From Actinomadura sp. NBRC 104412 (GTDB lineage: Bacteria > Actinomycetota > Actinomycetes > Streptosporangiales > Streptosporangiaceae): a stretch of 64,000 bases of DNA. The stretch covers positions 18,202 to 82,201 of the forward strand of contig NZ_BSTM01000031.1 in NCBI RefSeq assembly GCF_030269515.1, given 5' to 3'. The notes under the pieces were generated by a model. It saw nothing but the letters and a program-made list of their open reading frames with translations. It was not told where the DNA came from and did not search any database. Shown piece by piece: positions 53,767-62,025 of this stretch. Both the position numbers and the translations under genes were made by a program. Each line of letters begins with the position of its first letter. Positions within the stretch are counted from its first letter, which is position 1.

Positions 53767-54219
53767 ATGAGCACGACATCCGCGCCCGCCACGCTGCTGC
53801 CCGCCGAGACCGCCGCGGCCCTGGCCGCCGACCCCGACGAATGGCTGCCGCGCGTCCGGCTGAGCCCGCAGGGACGCTGGTACGAGCGCCTGCACCGGGA
53901 CGAGGACCACGAGATCTGGCTGATCAGCTGGCTGCCGGGGCAGAGCACCGGGCTGCACGACCACGGGGGGTCGCGCGGCGCGTTCGCCGTGGCGCTCGGC
54001 TCCCTGGAGGAGCGGGACCTGGGCGGCACCCGGGAGGTGACGCCCGGCCAGGTCCGCGCGTTCGGGGCCGAGTACATCCACGAGGTGCGGAACGTCTCGA
54101 CCGCGCCCGCGGTGAGCGTCCACGTCTACTCGCCGCCGCTGACCACCATGCACCGGTACGAGCTGTCCGCGGACGGTGAGCTGATCCCGCTCGCCCGCGA
54201 GACGGCGGAGCAGTGGTGA
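53767..54219 (+). CDS. Cysteine dioxygenase
   Basis: This 150-residue cupin enzyme oxidises cysteine to cysteine sulfinate. The metal motif is LHDHGGSRGAFAVALGSLEE (HxH) with the third His in AEYIHEVRNVSTAPAVSVHV. The C-terminal TTMHRYELSADG fits the family. ATG at 53767 is preceded by AGAGGAAAG. The leader peptide upstream and the rhodanese gene overlapping its end (GTGA) place it in a cysteine/sulfur operon. Confidence 0.9.
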   Translation: MSTTSAPATLLPAETAAALAADPDEWLPRVRLSPQGRWYERLHRDEDHEIWLISWLPGQSTGLHDHGGSRGAFAVALGSLEERDLGGTREVTPGQVRAFGAEYIHEVRNVSTAPAVSVHVYSPPLTTMHRYELSADGELIPLARETAEQW

Positions 54220-54632
54220 CGGCCGAGGTGACGACGGCGAGGCCCGAGGGCGCGCGTTCCATCGACGAGATCCTCGCCGAGGCGCGCGCCCGCCTCGTCC
54301 GGGTCGGGCCCGCGCAGGCCCACGACGAGGCCCGGGACGGCGCGCTGCTCGTCGACATCCGGCCCGCCGCGCAACGGGCCGAGGAGGGCGAGATCCCGGG
54401 CGCGCTCATCGTGGAGCGCAACGTCCTCGAATGGCGCTTCGACCCGGTCGGCGACGCGCGCCTGCCGCAGGTCGACGGGTACGACCTCAGAGTGATCGTG
54501 TTCTGCTCCGAGGGCTACACCTCCAGCCTCGCCGCCGCGTCCCTTCAGGACCTGGGCCTGCACCGCGCGACCGACCTGGAGGGCGGCTTCCGTGCATGGG
54601 CGTCCGCGGGGCTGCCCACCGTCCACGGCTAG
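54216..54632 (+). CDS. Rhodanese-like sulfurtransferase
   Basis: This is a single-domain rhodanese of about 138 residues. The active-site loop is VIVFCSEGYTSSLAAASLQD with the catalytic Cys, and LEGGFRAWASAGLPTVHG is the C-terminal helix typical of the family. It may pass sulfur from products of cysteine breakdown. GTG at 54216 overlaps the dioxygenase stop; GTG at 54213 is an equally possible start. It is co-transcribed with cysteine dioxygenase. Confidence 0.9.
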   Translation: MTAEVTTARPEGARSIDEILAEARARLVRVGPAQAHDEARDGALLVDIRPAAQRAEEGEIPGALIVERNVLEWRFDPVGDARLPQVDGYDLRVIVFCSEGYTSSLAAASLQDLGLHRATDLEGGFRAWASAGLPTVHG

Positions 54633-54670
54633 AACCGCCCGGACCGCGCGGCCGCCGGTAGGGTTCGGGC

Positions 54671-55276
54671 GTGGCGGAACTCGGACGGACGCTGACGGCG
54701 GCGGCCGGGATGTTCGCCGGCACCAACATCGACGACATCATCCTCCTGACCATGCTGTTCCTCGGGGCGCGGTCGGCCGGGCGGCCCCTGCCACGGCAGA
54801 TCTGGACGGGCCAGTACGTGGGCGTCGCCGCCCTGGTCGCGGTGTCGGTGGCGGCCGCGCTGGGCCTGACGCTCGTCCCGGACGACCGGGTGGGACTGCT
54901 CGGCCTGGTCCCGCTCGCGCTCGGCGTGTACGCGCTGATCGGGACGATCCGTGCCCGCGGCTCCGACGAGGAGGCCGCCCCGCCCGCCGTGTCGGGCACG
55001 CTCGCGGTCGCCGGGCTGACGATCGCCAACGGCGCCGACAACATCTCGGTCTACACGCCGGTCTTCCGCACGATCGGCCCCGCCGCCACCGCCGTCACGA
55101 TCGCCGTGTTCGCGGCCGGTGTCGCGCTGTGGTGCCTGGCCGCGTCCTGGCTCGGCTCCCACCGGCGGATGATCGCCTTCGTCGAGCGCTACGGGCCATG
55201 GCTCGTCCCCGCCGTCTTCATCGTCATCGGGGTCGTCATCGTCCTCGAATCCGGTGTCCTCACCCGGCTGGGATGA
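54671..55276 (+). CDS. CadD-like cadmium resistance transporter family protein
   Basis: This is a 201-residue membrane protein with six probable helices. TAAAGMFAGTNIDDIILLTM, with Asn-Ile-Asp-Asp, and SGTLAVAGLTIANGADNISV, with a repeated NGADN motif, are the two half-repeats seen in CadD/LysE-type exporters. It may export a divalent metal such as cadmium, but this is unproven for actinobacterial members. GTG at 54671 starts 39 bases after the rhodanese gene. Confidence 0.85.
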   Translation: MAELGRTLTAAAGMFAGTNIDDIILLTMLFLGARSAGRPLPRQIWTGQYVGVAALVAVSVAAALGLTLVPDDRVGLLGLVPLALGVYALIGTIRARGSDEEAAPPAVSGTLAVAGLTIANGADNISVYTPVFRTIGPAATAVTIAVFAAGVALWCLAASWLGSHRRMIAFVERYGPWLVPAVFIVIGVVIVLESGVLTRLG

Positions 55277-55384
55277 GCCGCTCGGGCGCGCCGCGCCGCC
55301 GCCTCCGACGGCTTACTGATGCGGATCTAACATCTGCCTGTGTTGGATCGGGGTGAGTGTCGGTCGAGGGTGGGAGGCGGCGTG

Positions 55385-56512
55385 ATGCGTCCGGCCGGTG
55401 GTCTGTTCCTCACGCTGGTGGTCGTCGCCGCCGCCGGTTGTTCGGTGGCGGGACGCGCGCCTGTGGACGCCCCGCCGTCCGAGCGTCCGCGGGCATGGGA
55501 CTGGGAGAAGGTCGCGCCGGGAAGCGTGGGGCTCGACGCCGCCGCGCTGGAACGGCTCGCGGACAAGGCCGAGCGGGGCGCGTCCAACTGCCTCGCGGTG
55601 GTGCGGGACGGCAAGCTCGCGGGCGAGTGGTACTTCCGGCAGGGACGGCCGGACGCGGGGCAGGAGGTGTTCTCGGTGACCAAGTCGGTCGCGAGCCTCC
55701 TGGTCGGCATCGCCCAGGACGACGGGGCCCTCCGCATCGACGACCGTGCGTCCAAATGGATCACCGAGTGGCGGGGCACGCCGTCCGAGCAGGTGACGGT
55801 CCGTGACCTGCTGAGCAACGACTCGGGACGCGAGTGGAGCACCAACAGCGACTACGGGCGGCTGATCTTCGCCCGGGACCGCACCTCGTATGCGATCGGT
55901 CTGAAGCAGGCGCGTCCGCCCGGCACGGTGTGGGCCTACAACAACGCGGCGATCCAGACGCTGGATCGGGTGCTGAGAGGCGCCACCGGGCAGGACGCCG
56001 TGTCGTTCGCGCGCACCCGCCTGTTCGAGCCGCTGGGGATGACGCGCACGACGCTCACCAAGGACCGCTCGGGCAACCCGCAGATGTTCATGGGGATGCA
56101 GTCGACCTGCCGTGACCTGGCGCGCCTCGGGCAGCTCATGCTGAACCAGGGCCAGTGGGGAGGCAGGCGGATCGTGTCCGCCGAGTGGGTGAAGGCGTCC
56201 ACCGAGCGGCCGTCGACGAAGCTCAACGACGCCTACGGCTACCTGTGGTGGCTCAACAAGCGGGGCACGGTCGTCGGCCCGCTGGCCGCGACCGGGGCTC
56301 GCGACGACGGCGGCGCCGGACGGAACGCGAAAAGCATCGCGCCTGGAGCGCCCGACCGCATGTTCTGGGCGTTGGGGCTCGGCAACCAGCTCGTCCAGGT
56401 CGATCCCGGGTCGAGGACTGTCGTGGTGCGGCTGGGACCAGGCCGCCGGCCCCGGCCGCCCACGTTCGGGCCCGCCGATGCCGCCGGGGTGCTGCGCGCC
56501 ATCGTACGGTGA
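55385..56512 (+). CDS. Serine hydrolase lipoprotein, class C beta-lactamase/esterase type
   Basis: This 375-residue exported lipoprotein (lipobox VAAAGC) has a penicillin-binding-type fold. The catalytic SxxK is in EVFSVTKSVASLLVGIAQDD, the YxN-type motif is in TVWAYNNAAIQTLDRVLRGA, and MFWALGLGNQLVQVDPGSRT corresponds to the third motif. It likely acts as an esterase, peptidase or weak beta-lactamase. ATG at 55385 follows GGGAGG. The longer frame from 55340 lacks a signal peptide at its start. Confidence 0.9.
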   Translation: MRPAGGLFLTLVVVAAAGCSVAGRAPVDAPPSERPRAWDWEKVAPGSVGLDAAALERLADKAERGASNCLAVVRDGKLAGEWYFRQGRPDAGQEVFSVTKSVASLLVGIAQDDGALRIDDRASKWITEWRGTPSEQVTVRDLLSNDSGREWSTNSDYGRLIFARDRTSYAIGLKQARPPGTVWAYNNAAIQTLDRVLRGATGQDAVSFARTRLFEPLGMTRTTLTKDRSGNPQMFMGMQSTCRDLARLGQLMLNQGQWGGRRIVSAEWVKASTERPSTKLNDAYGYLWWLNKRGTVVGPLAATGARDDGGAGRNAKSIAPGAPDRMFWALGLGNQLVQVDPGSRTVVVRLGPGRRPRPPTFGPADAAGVLRAIVR

Positions 56513-56616
56513 GCGCGGCACGGTGAGCGCGGCACGGTGATCCCCGTTTCCCTCGCCCAGCCGGAGGGTTTTCCCTGAGATCCTGCTGGGCATGGGCAGG
56601 TCAAGGGGCGAGACCG

Positions 56617-57819
56617 ATGGCAGCGCAGGCCGGGGAACGGTTACTGGGTGATCTGGTCGAGGCCAGCCACCTGATGTCGATGCTTCAGGTGCCGACCGCG
56701 GTGGCCGAGCACGCGCGGCACGCCGGCTTCCACGACGTGCTGATCTATGTCGTGGACCTGCAGCAGCGCGGCCTGCATCTGATGACCGGCCGGGACGAGG
56801 CCGGGCCGCCGGTGAGCGGCGAGCCGACGAAGCTGAACGTCGAGCGGACGCTGGCCGGGCGGGCGTTCCGGAACGGTGAGATCGTGCAGGGCCACTCCAC
56901 GGACGGCGGTCTCGAGGTGTGGTGGGTCCCGCTGCTGAGCGGGGCCGAGCGGATCGGCGTGCTGCGGGCCTCCGTCGAACCCGACCGTGCGGGCGCCCTG
57001 CGGCTGCTGTCGCGGCTGGCGGACCTGACCGCGCTGCTGATGGTCAGCAAGCGGCCTTTCAGTGACGCCTACGCCAAACTGATCCGCACCCAGCCCATGT
57101 CGGTCTGGGGCGAGACGCAGTGGCGGCTGATGCCACCGCGCAACTTCTCCAACGACCGCCTGACCATCGGCGCGGCGCTGGAACCCGCCTACGCCCCGGG
57201 CGGGGACGCCTTCGACTACGCCCTCGCCGGGGACATCGTCAAGCTGTCGATCTTCGACGCGGTGGGCCATGACACCGCGGCCGGGCTGATGGCCGGCCTG
57301 ACGGTGGCGGTCGCCCGCAACAGCCGGATCGACGGCGCCGGACCCATCGAGACCGGGCAGGCCATCGAGACCGTGCTGCACAGGCAGTTCGGCGGCGAGA
57401 GCTATGTCACCGGGCTGATCGCCGACCTGGACACCCGGACCGGCCTGCTGTCCTGGGCGAACTTCGGGCATCCGGCGCCGGTGGTGATCCGCCGCGGGCG
57501 CTGGGTCGCCACCCTGGACTGCCCGCCCGGCGTCCCGCTGGGAACGGGGCTCGGCGGCGAACCCACCCTGTGCCACGAGCAGCTCGAGCCCGGCGACCGG
57601 ATCATCCTCTACACGGACGGCGTCGTCGAGACGCGCAACACGAAGCGGCAGATGTTCGGGCTTGAGCGTTTCATCGACTTCATCATCCGCCACAACGCCG
57701 CCGGGCTCCCGGTGCCCGAAACGCTCCGGCGCCTCGTCCACAGCATCCTCGAATACCACGAGGAAGGGTTCGACGACGACGCCACGGTGCTGCTGCTGGA
57801 GTGGCACGGCAGCGGCTGA
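56617..57819 (+). CDS. PP2C-type (SpoIIE) serine phosphatase with N-terminal GAF-like domain
   Basis: This 400-residue protein has an N-terminal part (about 1-150) that looks like a GAF sensor domain (LNVERTLAGRAFRNGEIVQG and GAERIGVLRASVEPDRAGAL). Residues 175-398 are the SpoIIE/PP2C phosphatase with GGDAFDYALAGDIVKLSIFD, AVGHDTAAGLMAGLTVAVAR, LIADLDTRTGLLSWANFGHP, RIILYTDGVVETRN and DDDATVLLLEW. Such proteins reverse kinase-mediated inhibition of anti-sigma antagonists. No partner kinase or antagonist lies nearby. Confidence 0.92.
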   Translation: MAAQAGERLLGDLVEASHLMSMLQVPTAVAEHARHAGFHDVLIYVVDLQQRGLHLMTGRDEAGPPVSGEPTKLNVERTLAGRAFRNGEIVQGHSTDGGLEVWWVPLLSGAERIGVLRASVEPDRAGALRLLSRLADLTALLMVSKRPFSDAYAKLIRTQPMSVWGETQWRLMPPRNFSNDRLTIGAALEPAYAPGGDAFDYALAGDIVKLSIFDAVGHDTAAGLMAGLTVAVARNSRIDGAGPIETGQAIETVLHRQFGGESYVTGLIADLDTRTGLLSWANFGHPAPVVIRRGRWVATLDCPPGVPLGTGLGGEPTLCHEQLEPGDRIILYTDGVVETRNTKRQMFGLERFIDFIIRHNAAGLPVPETLRRLVHSILEYHEEGFDDDATVLLLEWHGSG

Positions 57820-57861
57820 GGCATAGGCGGGAGGTGCGCACGAGGCCGCGTCACCCGACTG

Positions 57862-58638
57862 TCAGGCGCGGGCGCCGAAGCGCGCGGCCAGCGAGCGGTA
57901 CGCGCCCGGCGCGATGGCCCGGACGGCGACCGGCAGCCGTAGCCAGCGCGGCAGATGGACCTCCGCCGATCCGCGTGCGACGCTTCTCGCCACCGCGTCC
58001 GCGACCCTTTCCGGCGGGATCGGACGTGGCCCGCGCCGGGGGTGGGGCCGCCCGCGTCGCTCGAAGAAGGGGGTGTCGACCAGGCCGGGCACCAGCACCC
58101 CGACGGTGACCCCCGTACCGTGCAGCTCCAGCCGCAGGCTCTCGGCGAAGACGTCCAGGCCCGCCTTGGACGCGGCGTAGACCGCCTCGCCCGCGACGCC
58201 CAGCCGTCCGGCGATGGACGACACGAACAGCAGGTGCCCCGAGTGCCGTTCCAGCATCCCGGGCAGCAACGCGCGGGTCAGCGCGATCGGCGCCGCGAGG
58301 TTGACCGCCAGCAGCCGATCGGTTTCCCTGGGATCCATGCCGGTGAGAGGGCCGGCCCAGCCGAAGCCCGCGTTATGGACGAGCACGTCGAGACGGCCGT
58401 GGGGTTCCAGCGCCCGCGCGGCCAGTTCCCGGACGGCCGCCGGATCGGCGAGGTCGGCGGCGATCGGGGTGCCGCCGGTGAGACGGGCGATGCCGGCGAG
58501 TCTTTCCTCGTCCCGGCCGTGCACGACCATCCGCGCGCCGTTCCGGGCGAGCGCGGTCGCGATCGCCGCGCCGAGCCCGGACGAGGCGCCGGTGACGAGC
58601 GCCACCCGTCCCGTCATCCGGCCGGGGTCCACGGTCAT
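57862..58638 (-). CDS. Classical short-chain dehydrogenase/reductase
   Basis: This 258-residue SDR has a complete active site: TGASSGLGAAIATALARNGA (cofactor loop), LVHNAGFGWAGPLTGMDPRE (NNAG region), SSIAGRLGVAGEAVYAASKA (Ser...Tyr-xxx-Lys) and LVPGLVDTPFF. A basic C-terminal tail with LPRWLRLPVAVRAIAPGAYR may bind the membrane. ATG at 58638 is the main start; ATG at 58617 (MTGRVALVTGAS) is possible. The substrate is unknown. Confidence 0.93.
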   Translation of the reverse strand: MTVDPGRMTGRVALVTGASSGLGAAIATALARNGARMVVHGRDEERLAGIARLTGGTPIAADLADPAAVRELAARALEPHGRLDVLVHNAGFGWAGPLTGMDPRETDRLLAVNLAAPIALTRALLPGMLERHSGHLLFVSSIAGRLGVAGEAVYAASKAGLDVFAESLRLELHGTGVTVGVLVPGLVDTPFFERRGRPHPRRGPRPIPPERVADAVARSVARGSAEVHLPRWLRLPVAVRAIAPGAYRSLAARFGARA

Positions 58639-58748
58639 CGTCGCAGTTTAACGAGGGCGTCGAGGGCGCTCGTGCCGCCTCGCCGGGGGGTCGGCAGGCA
58701 TATCTGGCGATCGCCGGGAATAGGTAGTCCGGGGGAGTTCGGTCGGCG

Positions 58749-58816
58749 GCAGAGGCAGGCAGGGGTAGGTAGACAGGCAGGGGCAGGCAGGCACGGGCAG
58801 GCAGGGCAGGGGGCGA
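58749..58816. repeat. Low-complexity GGCA/GGGCA repeat upstream of the MFS gene
   Basis: About 70 bases consist almost entirely of GGCAGAGGCAGGCAGGGG-type units with occasional TAGGTAGACA interruptions, ending 4 bases before the MFS start at 58820. On the other strand it would be a C/T-rich tract. It leaves little room for a standard promoter, and variation in copy number could alter expression. Confidence 0.75.
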
Positions 58817-58819
58817 TGC

Positions 58820-60337
58820 ATGGGGATCAGGGATCTTCTGGGCCGCCGAGACTTCCGACACCTGCTGATCGGCCAGGCGGTCTCCTCGCTGGGCGACTGG
58901 ATGGGCACGCTGGCCCTGCTGTACCTCGTCCTGGAACTCAGCGGCTCCACCACCGCGGTGGGCGGCGTCCTCGTTCTGCGGCTGCTCCCCTCGGCGCTGG
59001 GCGCGCCGTTCGCCGCCCGTGTCGTGACCGGCTGGCCGCGGCGCAACGTGATGATGACCGCCGACCTGATCCGCGCGGGGATGGCCTTCGCGCTGCCGGT
59101 CCTTCCCCACCTGTGGTGGGTCTACCTGTGGGCCTTCGCCATCGAGGTCGTCGGCCTGACCTTCCTGCCCGCCCGGGACGCGGCCCTGCCCCTCCTGATC
59201 GAGGACCGCGAGAGCGGGCACGACCCGCGCACGCTGGAGCTGGCCAACGGCATCACGCTCGGGACGCAGTACGGCATGATCCCGCTGGGCGCCGGGCTGC
59301 TGGGACTGCTGACCTGGCTCGCCGGGTCCCTCGGCGTGGCCGGGCACTGGGTGTACGTTCTGGTGTTCTGGCTGGACGCGCTGTCGTACCTGGTGTCCTA
59401 CCTGGCGATCCGTTCCATCCCCGACCTCGGCCCGCGCCACGGCGACCAGAACGGCACGGGCGGCGCCCAACGTACCGGCGCCACGAGCGGCGCGGCCCGT
59501 GAACGGCGCCCGGCACCCGAGCGGCGGCGCGGTGAGCGATGGCACCCTCATCGCGCGAGGCCGAGCCAGGGCTTCCTCGCCGCGCTGCGGATCCCCGTCG
59601 TGCGCGGCATCCTGCCGGGAGTGGCGGTCGTGGCGCTCGGGCTGGGGGCGTTGTTCTCGGTCGGGGTGCTGTTCGTCCGGAACGTCCTGCACGCCGGTCC
59701 GTTCGGGTTCGGGCTGCTGGTGACGATGTTCGGTGTCGGCGCCGTGCTGGGCCTGCTGATCCTGCGCAGGCACTGGACGAGCGCCCTCCCCACGCAGATC
59801 CGGGTGGCGATCGCGACGCAGGGCCTGGTGATCGCGGCGATGGGCGCGATCGGGTCGCAGATCCCGGCGTTCCTGGGGGCCGCGCTGTTCGGCGCCGCCG
59901 CCACCAGCGCCCTCGTCGGCGCGCTCACCTACATCCAGGAGGGGCTCGGCGGCTACGCGCGCAACCTCGCGCTGACCGCCTTCCACGCCTCGCTCCGTGC
60001 CGGGCTGGCCCTGGCCGCCCTGCTCGCGGGGGTCGCGGCGGACGTGCTCAGGCGGCACGACGTCACCCTGCTCGGCTTCGACCCGGTCCAGACCGTCCTG
60101 ATCGGGTCGGGCCTGGTCGTCTTCAGCGGGGTGTTCCTGCTCCGCACGCCCGGCAACGGCAGGCCGTCCCCGAGGCCCTCGGAGAACCCCGGTGATCCGC
60201 CGGGGGAGTGGCGTGGACCGGAAGGGGATAAGAGATCACTATTGGAGGAGGACCCTGAGCGACGGAGCCGGGACCCGCGCGATGGGCGTTCCTTCCGGTG
60301 CCCGCAGCCCGTCCAGGCCGCCCGCTGCCGTGCCTAG
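58820..60337 (+). CDS. MFS transporter
   Basis: This is a 505-residue membrane protein with about 12 helices. It starts MGIRDLLGRRDFRHLLIGQA, with SSLGDWMGTLALLYLVLELS, typical of the MFS subfamily that includes enterobactin-exporter-like proteins. A long basic cytoplasmic loop rich in Arg and Gly (about residues 205-250) lies between the halves, and an unusual charged tail of about 55 residues ends it. ATG at 58820 has a weak GGGGGCGATGC site. It is 13 bases before the hopanoid genes and may share their operon; the substrate is unknown. Confidence 0.88.
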   Translation: MGIRDLLGRRDFRHLLIGQAVSSLGDWMGTLALLYLVLELSGSTTAVGGVLVLRLLPSALGAPFAARVVTGWPRRNVMMTADLIRAGMAFALPVLPHLWWVYLWAFAIEVVGLTFLPARDAALPLLIEDRESGHDPRTLELANGITLGTQYGMIPLGAGLLGLLTWLAGSLGVAGHWVYVLVFWLDALSYLVSYLAIRSIPDLGPRHGDQNGTGGAQRTGATSGAARERRPAPERRRGERWHPHRARPSQGFLAALRIPVVRGILPGVAVVALGLGALFSVGVLFVRNVLHAGPFGFGLLVTMFGVGAVLGLLILRRHWTSALPTQIRVAIATQGLVIAAMGAIGSQIPAFLGAALFGAAATSALVGALTYIQEGLGGYARNLALTAFHASLRAGLALAALLAGVAADVLRRHDVTLLGFDPVQTVLIGSGLVVFSGVFLLRTPGNGRPSPRPSENPGDPPGEWRGPEGDKRSLLEEDPERRSRDPRDGRSFRCPQPVQAARCRA

Positions 60338-60350
60338 GAGGTCAGGTGCC

Positions 60351-60953
60351 ATGACCCGGCTGGTCGTCTGCACCGCCCTGCGGATCGAGACGCTGGCCGT
60401 GCGCGGCCGGGGCCGGACGACGGTGCGGGTCGGCGTGGGCCCGCGCCGTGCCGCGGCCGCCGTCCCTCGCCTTCCCGCCGGGGACGCGCTGGCCGTCCTG
60501 GGGTTCGCCGGTGGTCTCACCGCCGCCGGGCCGCGTCCCGGGGACCTGTTCGTGGCCACCGAGGTGCGGGCCGGTGAGCGGCGCGTCCCGTGCCCCTGGG
60601 CCGCTGACCTGCTGTCGCTGCTCACCGAGGCGGGACTGCCCGCGTGGGGCGCTCCGCTGGTCACGCATGACCGCATCGTCACCGGCGCGGCACGTTCGCG
60701 CCTCGCGGTGGACGGGGCGCTGGCCGTGGACATGGAGTCCGCGCCCCTCGCGTCGGGGGCGGACGGCCGTCCCTTCGTGGTGCTGCGCGCCATCGTCGAC
60801 ACCCCCGACAAGCCGCTGGCGAGTCTCGGCACGCCGTACCGGGCCCTGCTGGCGCTCCACCGGTTGCGGCGGGCCGTCCCTGTGCTGTCCGCCTGGGCCG
60901 CCCGGTCCGCCGGGCATCCGCGCTTCCCGCCCGCCAAGGAGGTACGAGGCTAA
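60351..60953 (+). CDS. hpnG: Hopanoid-associated nucleoside phosphorylase HpnG
   Basis: This 200-residue protein has the phosphorylase fold: LVVCTALRIETLAVRGRGRT, VGVGPRRAAAAVPRLPAGDA, LAVLGFAGGLTAAGPRPGDL and ALAVDMESAPLASGADGRPF, with the purine-nucleosidase-type VDMES. HpnG removes adenine from adenosylhopane on the way to ribosylhopane. ATG at 60351 follows AGGAGGT. Its TAA overlaps the hpnH start (TAATG). Confidence 0.88.
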   Translation: MTRLVVCTALRIETLAVRGRGRTTVRVGVGPRRAAAAVPRLPAGDALAVLGFAGGLTAAGPRPGDLFVATEVRAGERRVPCPWAADLLSLLTEAGLPAWGAPLVTHDRIVTGAARSRLAVDGALAVDMESAPLASGADGRPFVVLRAIVDTPDKPLASLGTPYRALLALHRLRRAVPVLSAWAARSAGHPRFPPAKEVRG

Positions 60954-61951
60954 TGGGAATGCCGATCCGCCAGAGCCTTCGCATCGGTAGCTACATCCTG
61001 CGCAACAAGCTCCTGCGCAAGAAGAAGTTCCCGCTGTTGGTGGAGCTGGAGCCGCTGTTCGCCTGCAACCTGTCCTGCGCGGGGTGCGGGAAGATCCAGC
61101 ACCCGGCGAGCGTCCTGAAGCAGCGGATGCCGGTCGAGCAGGCGGTCTCGGCCATACGCGAGTGCGGCGCGCCGATGGTCTCCATCGCCGGAGGCGAGCC
61201 GCTGATGCACCCGCAGATCGCGGAGCTGACCGAGGCGCTCATCAGGATGCGGAAGTACGTCTTCCTGTGCACCAACGCGCTGCTGCTGCCGCGCAAGATC
61301 GACAGGTTCGCCCCGTCGCGGTACTTCACCTGGGTGGTGCACATCGACGGGCTGCGCGAGCGCCACGACGCCTCGGTGTGCAAGGACGGCGTGTTCGACC
61401 AGGCGGTCGAGGCCATCAGGGAGTGCCGCCGCCGTGGCTTCCGCGTCACCACCAACACCACGTTCTTCAACACCGACAGCCCGCAGACGGTCATCGATGT
61501 GCTCGACTACCTCAACGACGACCTGGGCGTCGACCAGATGATGATCTCCCCGGGCTATGCCTATGAGAGGGCGCCGGACCAGGACCACTTCCTGGGCGTA
61601 CGGGAGACGCGCGAGCTGTTCGCCAAGGCGTTCGCGGGAGGCAACCGGAAGCGGTGGCGGCTCAACCACTCGCCGCTCTTCCTCGACTTCCTGGAGGGCA
61701 AGGCCGAGTTCGGCTGCACGGCGTGGGCGATCCCGTCCTACTCGATCTTCGGCTGGCAGCGTCCCTGCTACCTGATGTCGGACGGCTACGCCGCGACCTA
61801 CCGCGAGCTGGTCGAGGAGACCGACTGGGACGCCTACGGCCGTGGCCGCGACGACCGCTGCGCGAACTGCATGGCCCACTGCGGCTACGAACCGACCGCC
61901 GTCTTCGCCACGGTCGGTTCCCTCCGCGAGTCCCTACGCGCCCTCGGCTGA
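60953..61951 (+). CDS. hpnH: Adenosyl-hopene transferase HpnH (radical SAM)
   Basis: This 332-residue radical SAM enzyme attaches 5'-deoxyadenosine to a hopene. The cluster motif CNLSCAGC (Cys38, Cys42, Cys45) is followed by MVSIAGGEPLMHPQIAELTE and FTWVVHIDGLRERHD. The C-terminal region has FGCTAWAIPSYSIFGWQRPC and CANCMAHCGYEPTAVFATV, with extra Cys residues. The start overlaps the hpnG stop by one base. It makes the first step of the extended-hopanoid branch, so hopene must be supplied from genes elsewhere. Confidence 0.96.
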   Translation: MGMPIRQSLRIGSYILRNKLLRKKKFPLLVELEPLFACNLSCAGCGKIQHPASVLKQRMPVEQAVSAIRECGAPMVSIAGGEPLMHPQIAELTEALIRMRKYVFLCTNALLLPRKIDRFAPSRYFTWVVHIDGLRERHDASVCKDGVFDQAVEAIRECRRRGFRVTTNTTFFNTDSPQTVIDVLDYLNDDLGVDQMMISPGYAYERAPDQDHFLGVRETRELFAKAFAGGNRKRWRLNHSPLFLDFLEGKAEFGCTAWAIPSYSIFGWQRPCYLMSDGYAATYRELVEETDWDAYGRGRDDRCANCMAHCGYEPTAVFATVGSLRESLRALG

Positions 61952-62025
61952 ACGGTCCGTCCCGGGGCGGCGCCCATCCGTGGGCCGGCCGGTTCCGATG
62001 ATCGTGGGCGGGTACGTGCGGCACG

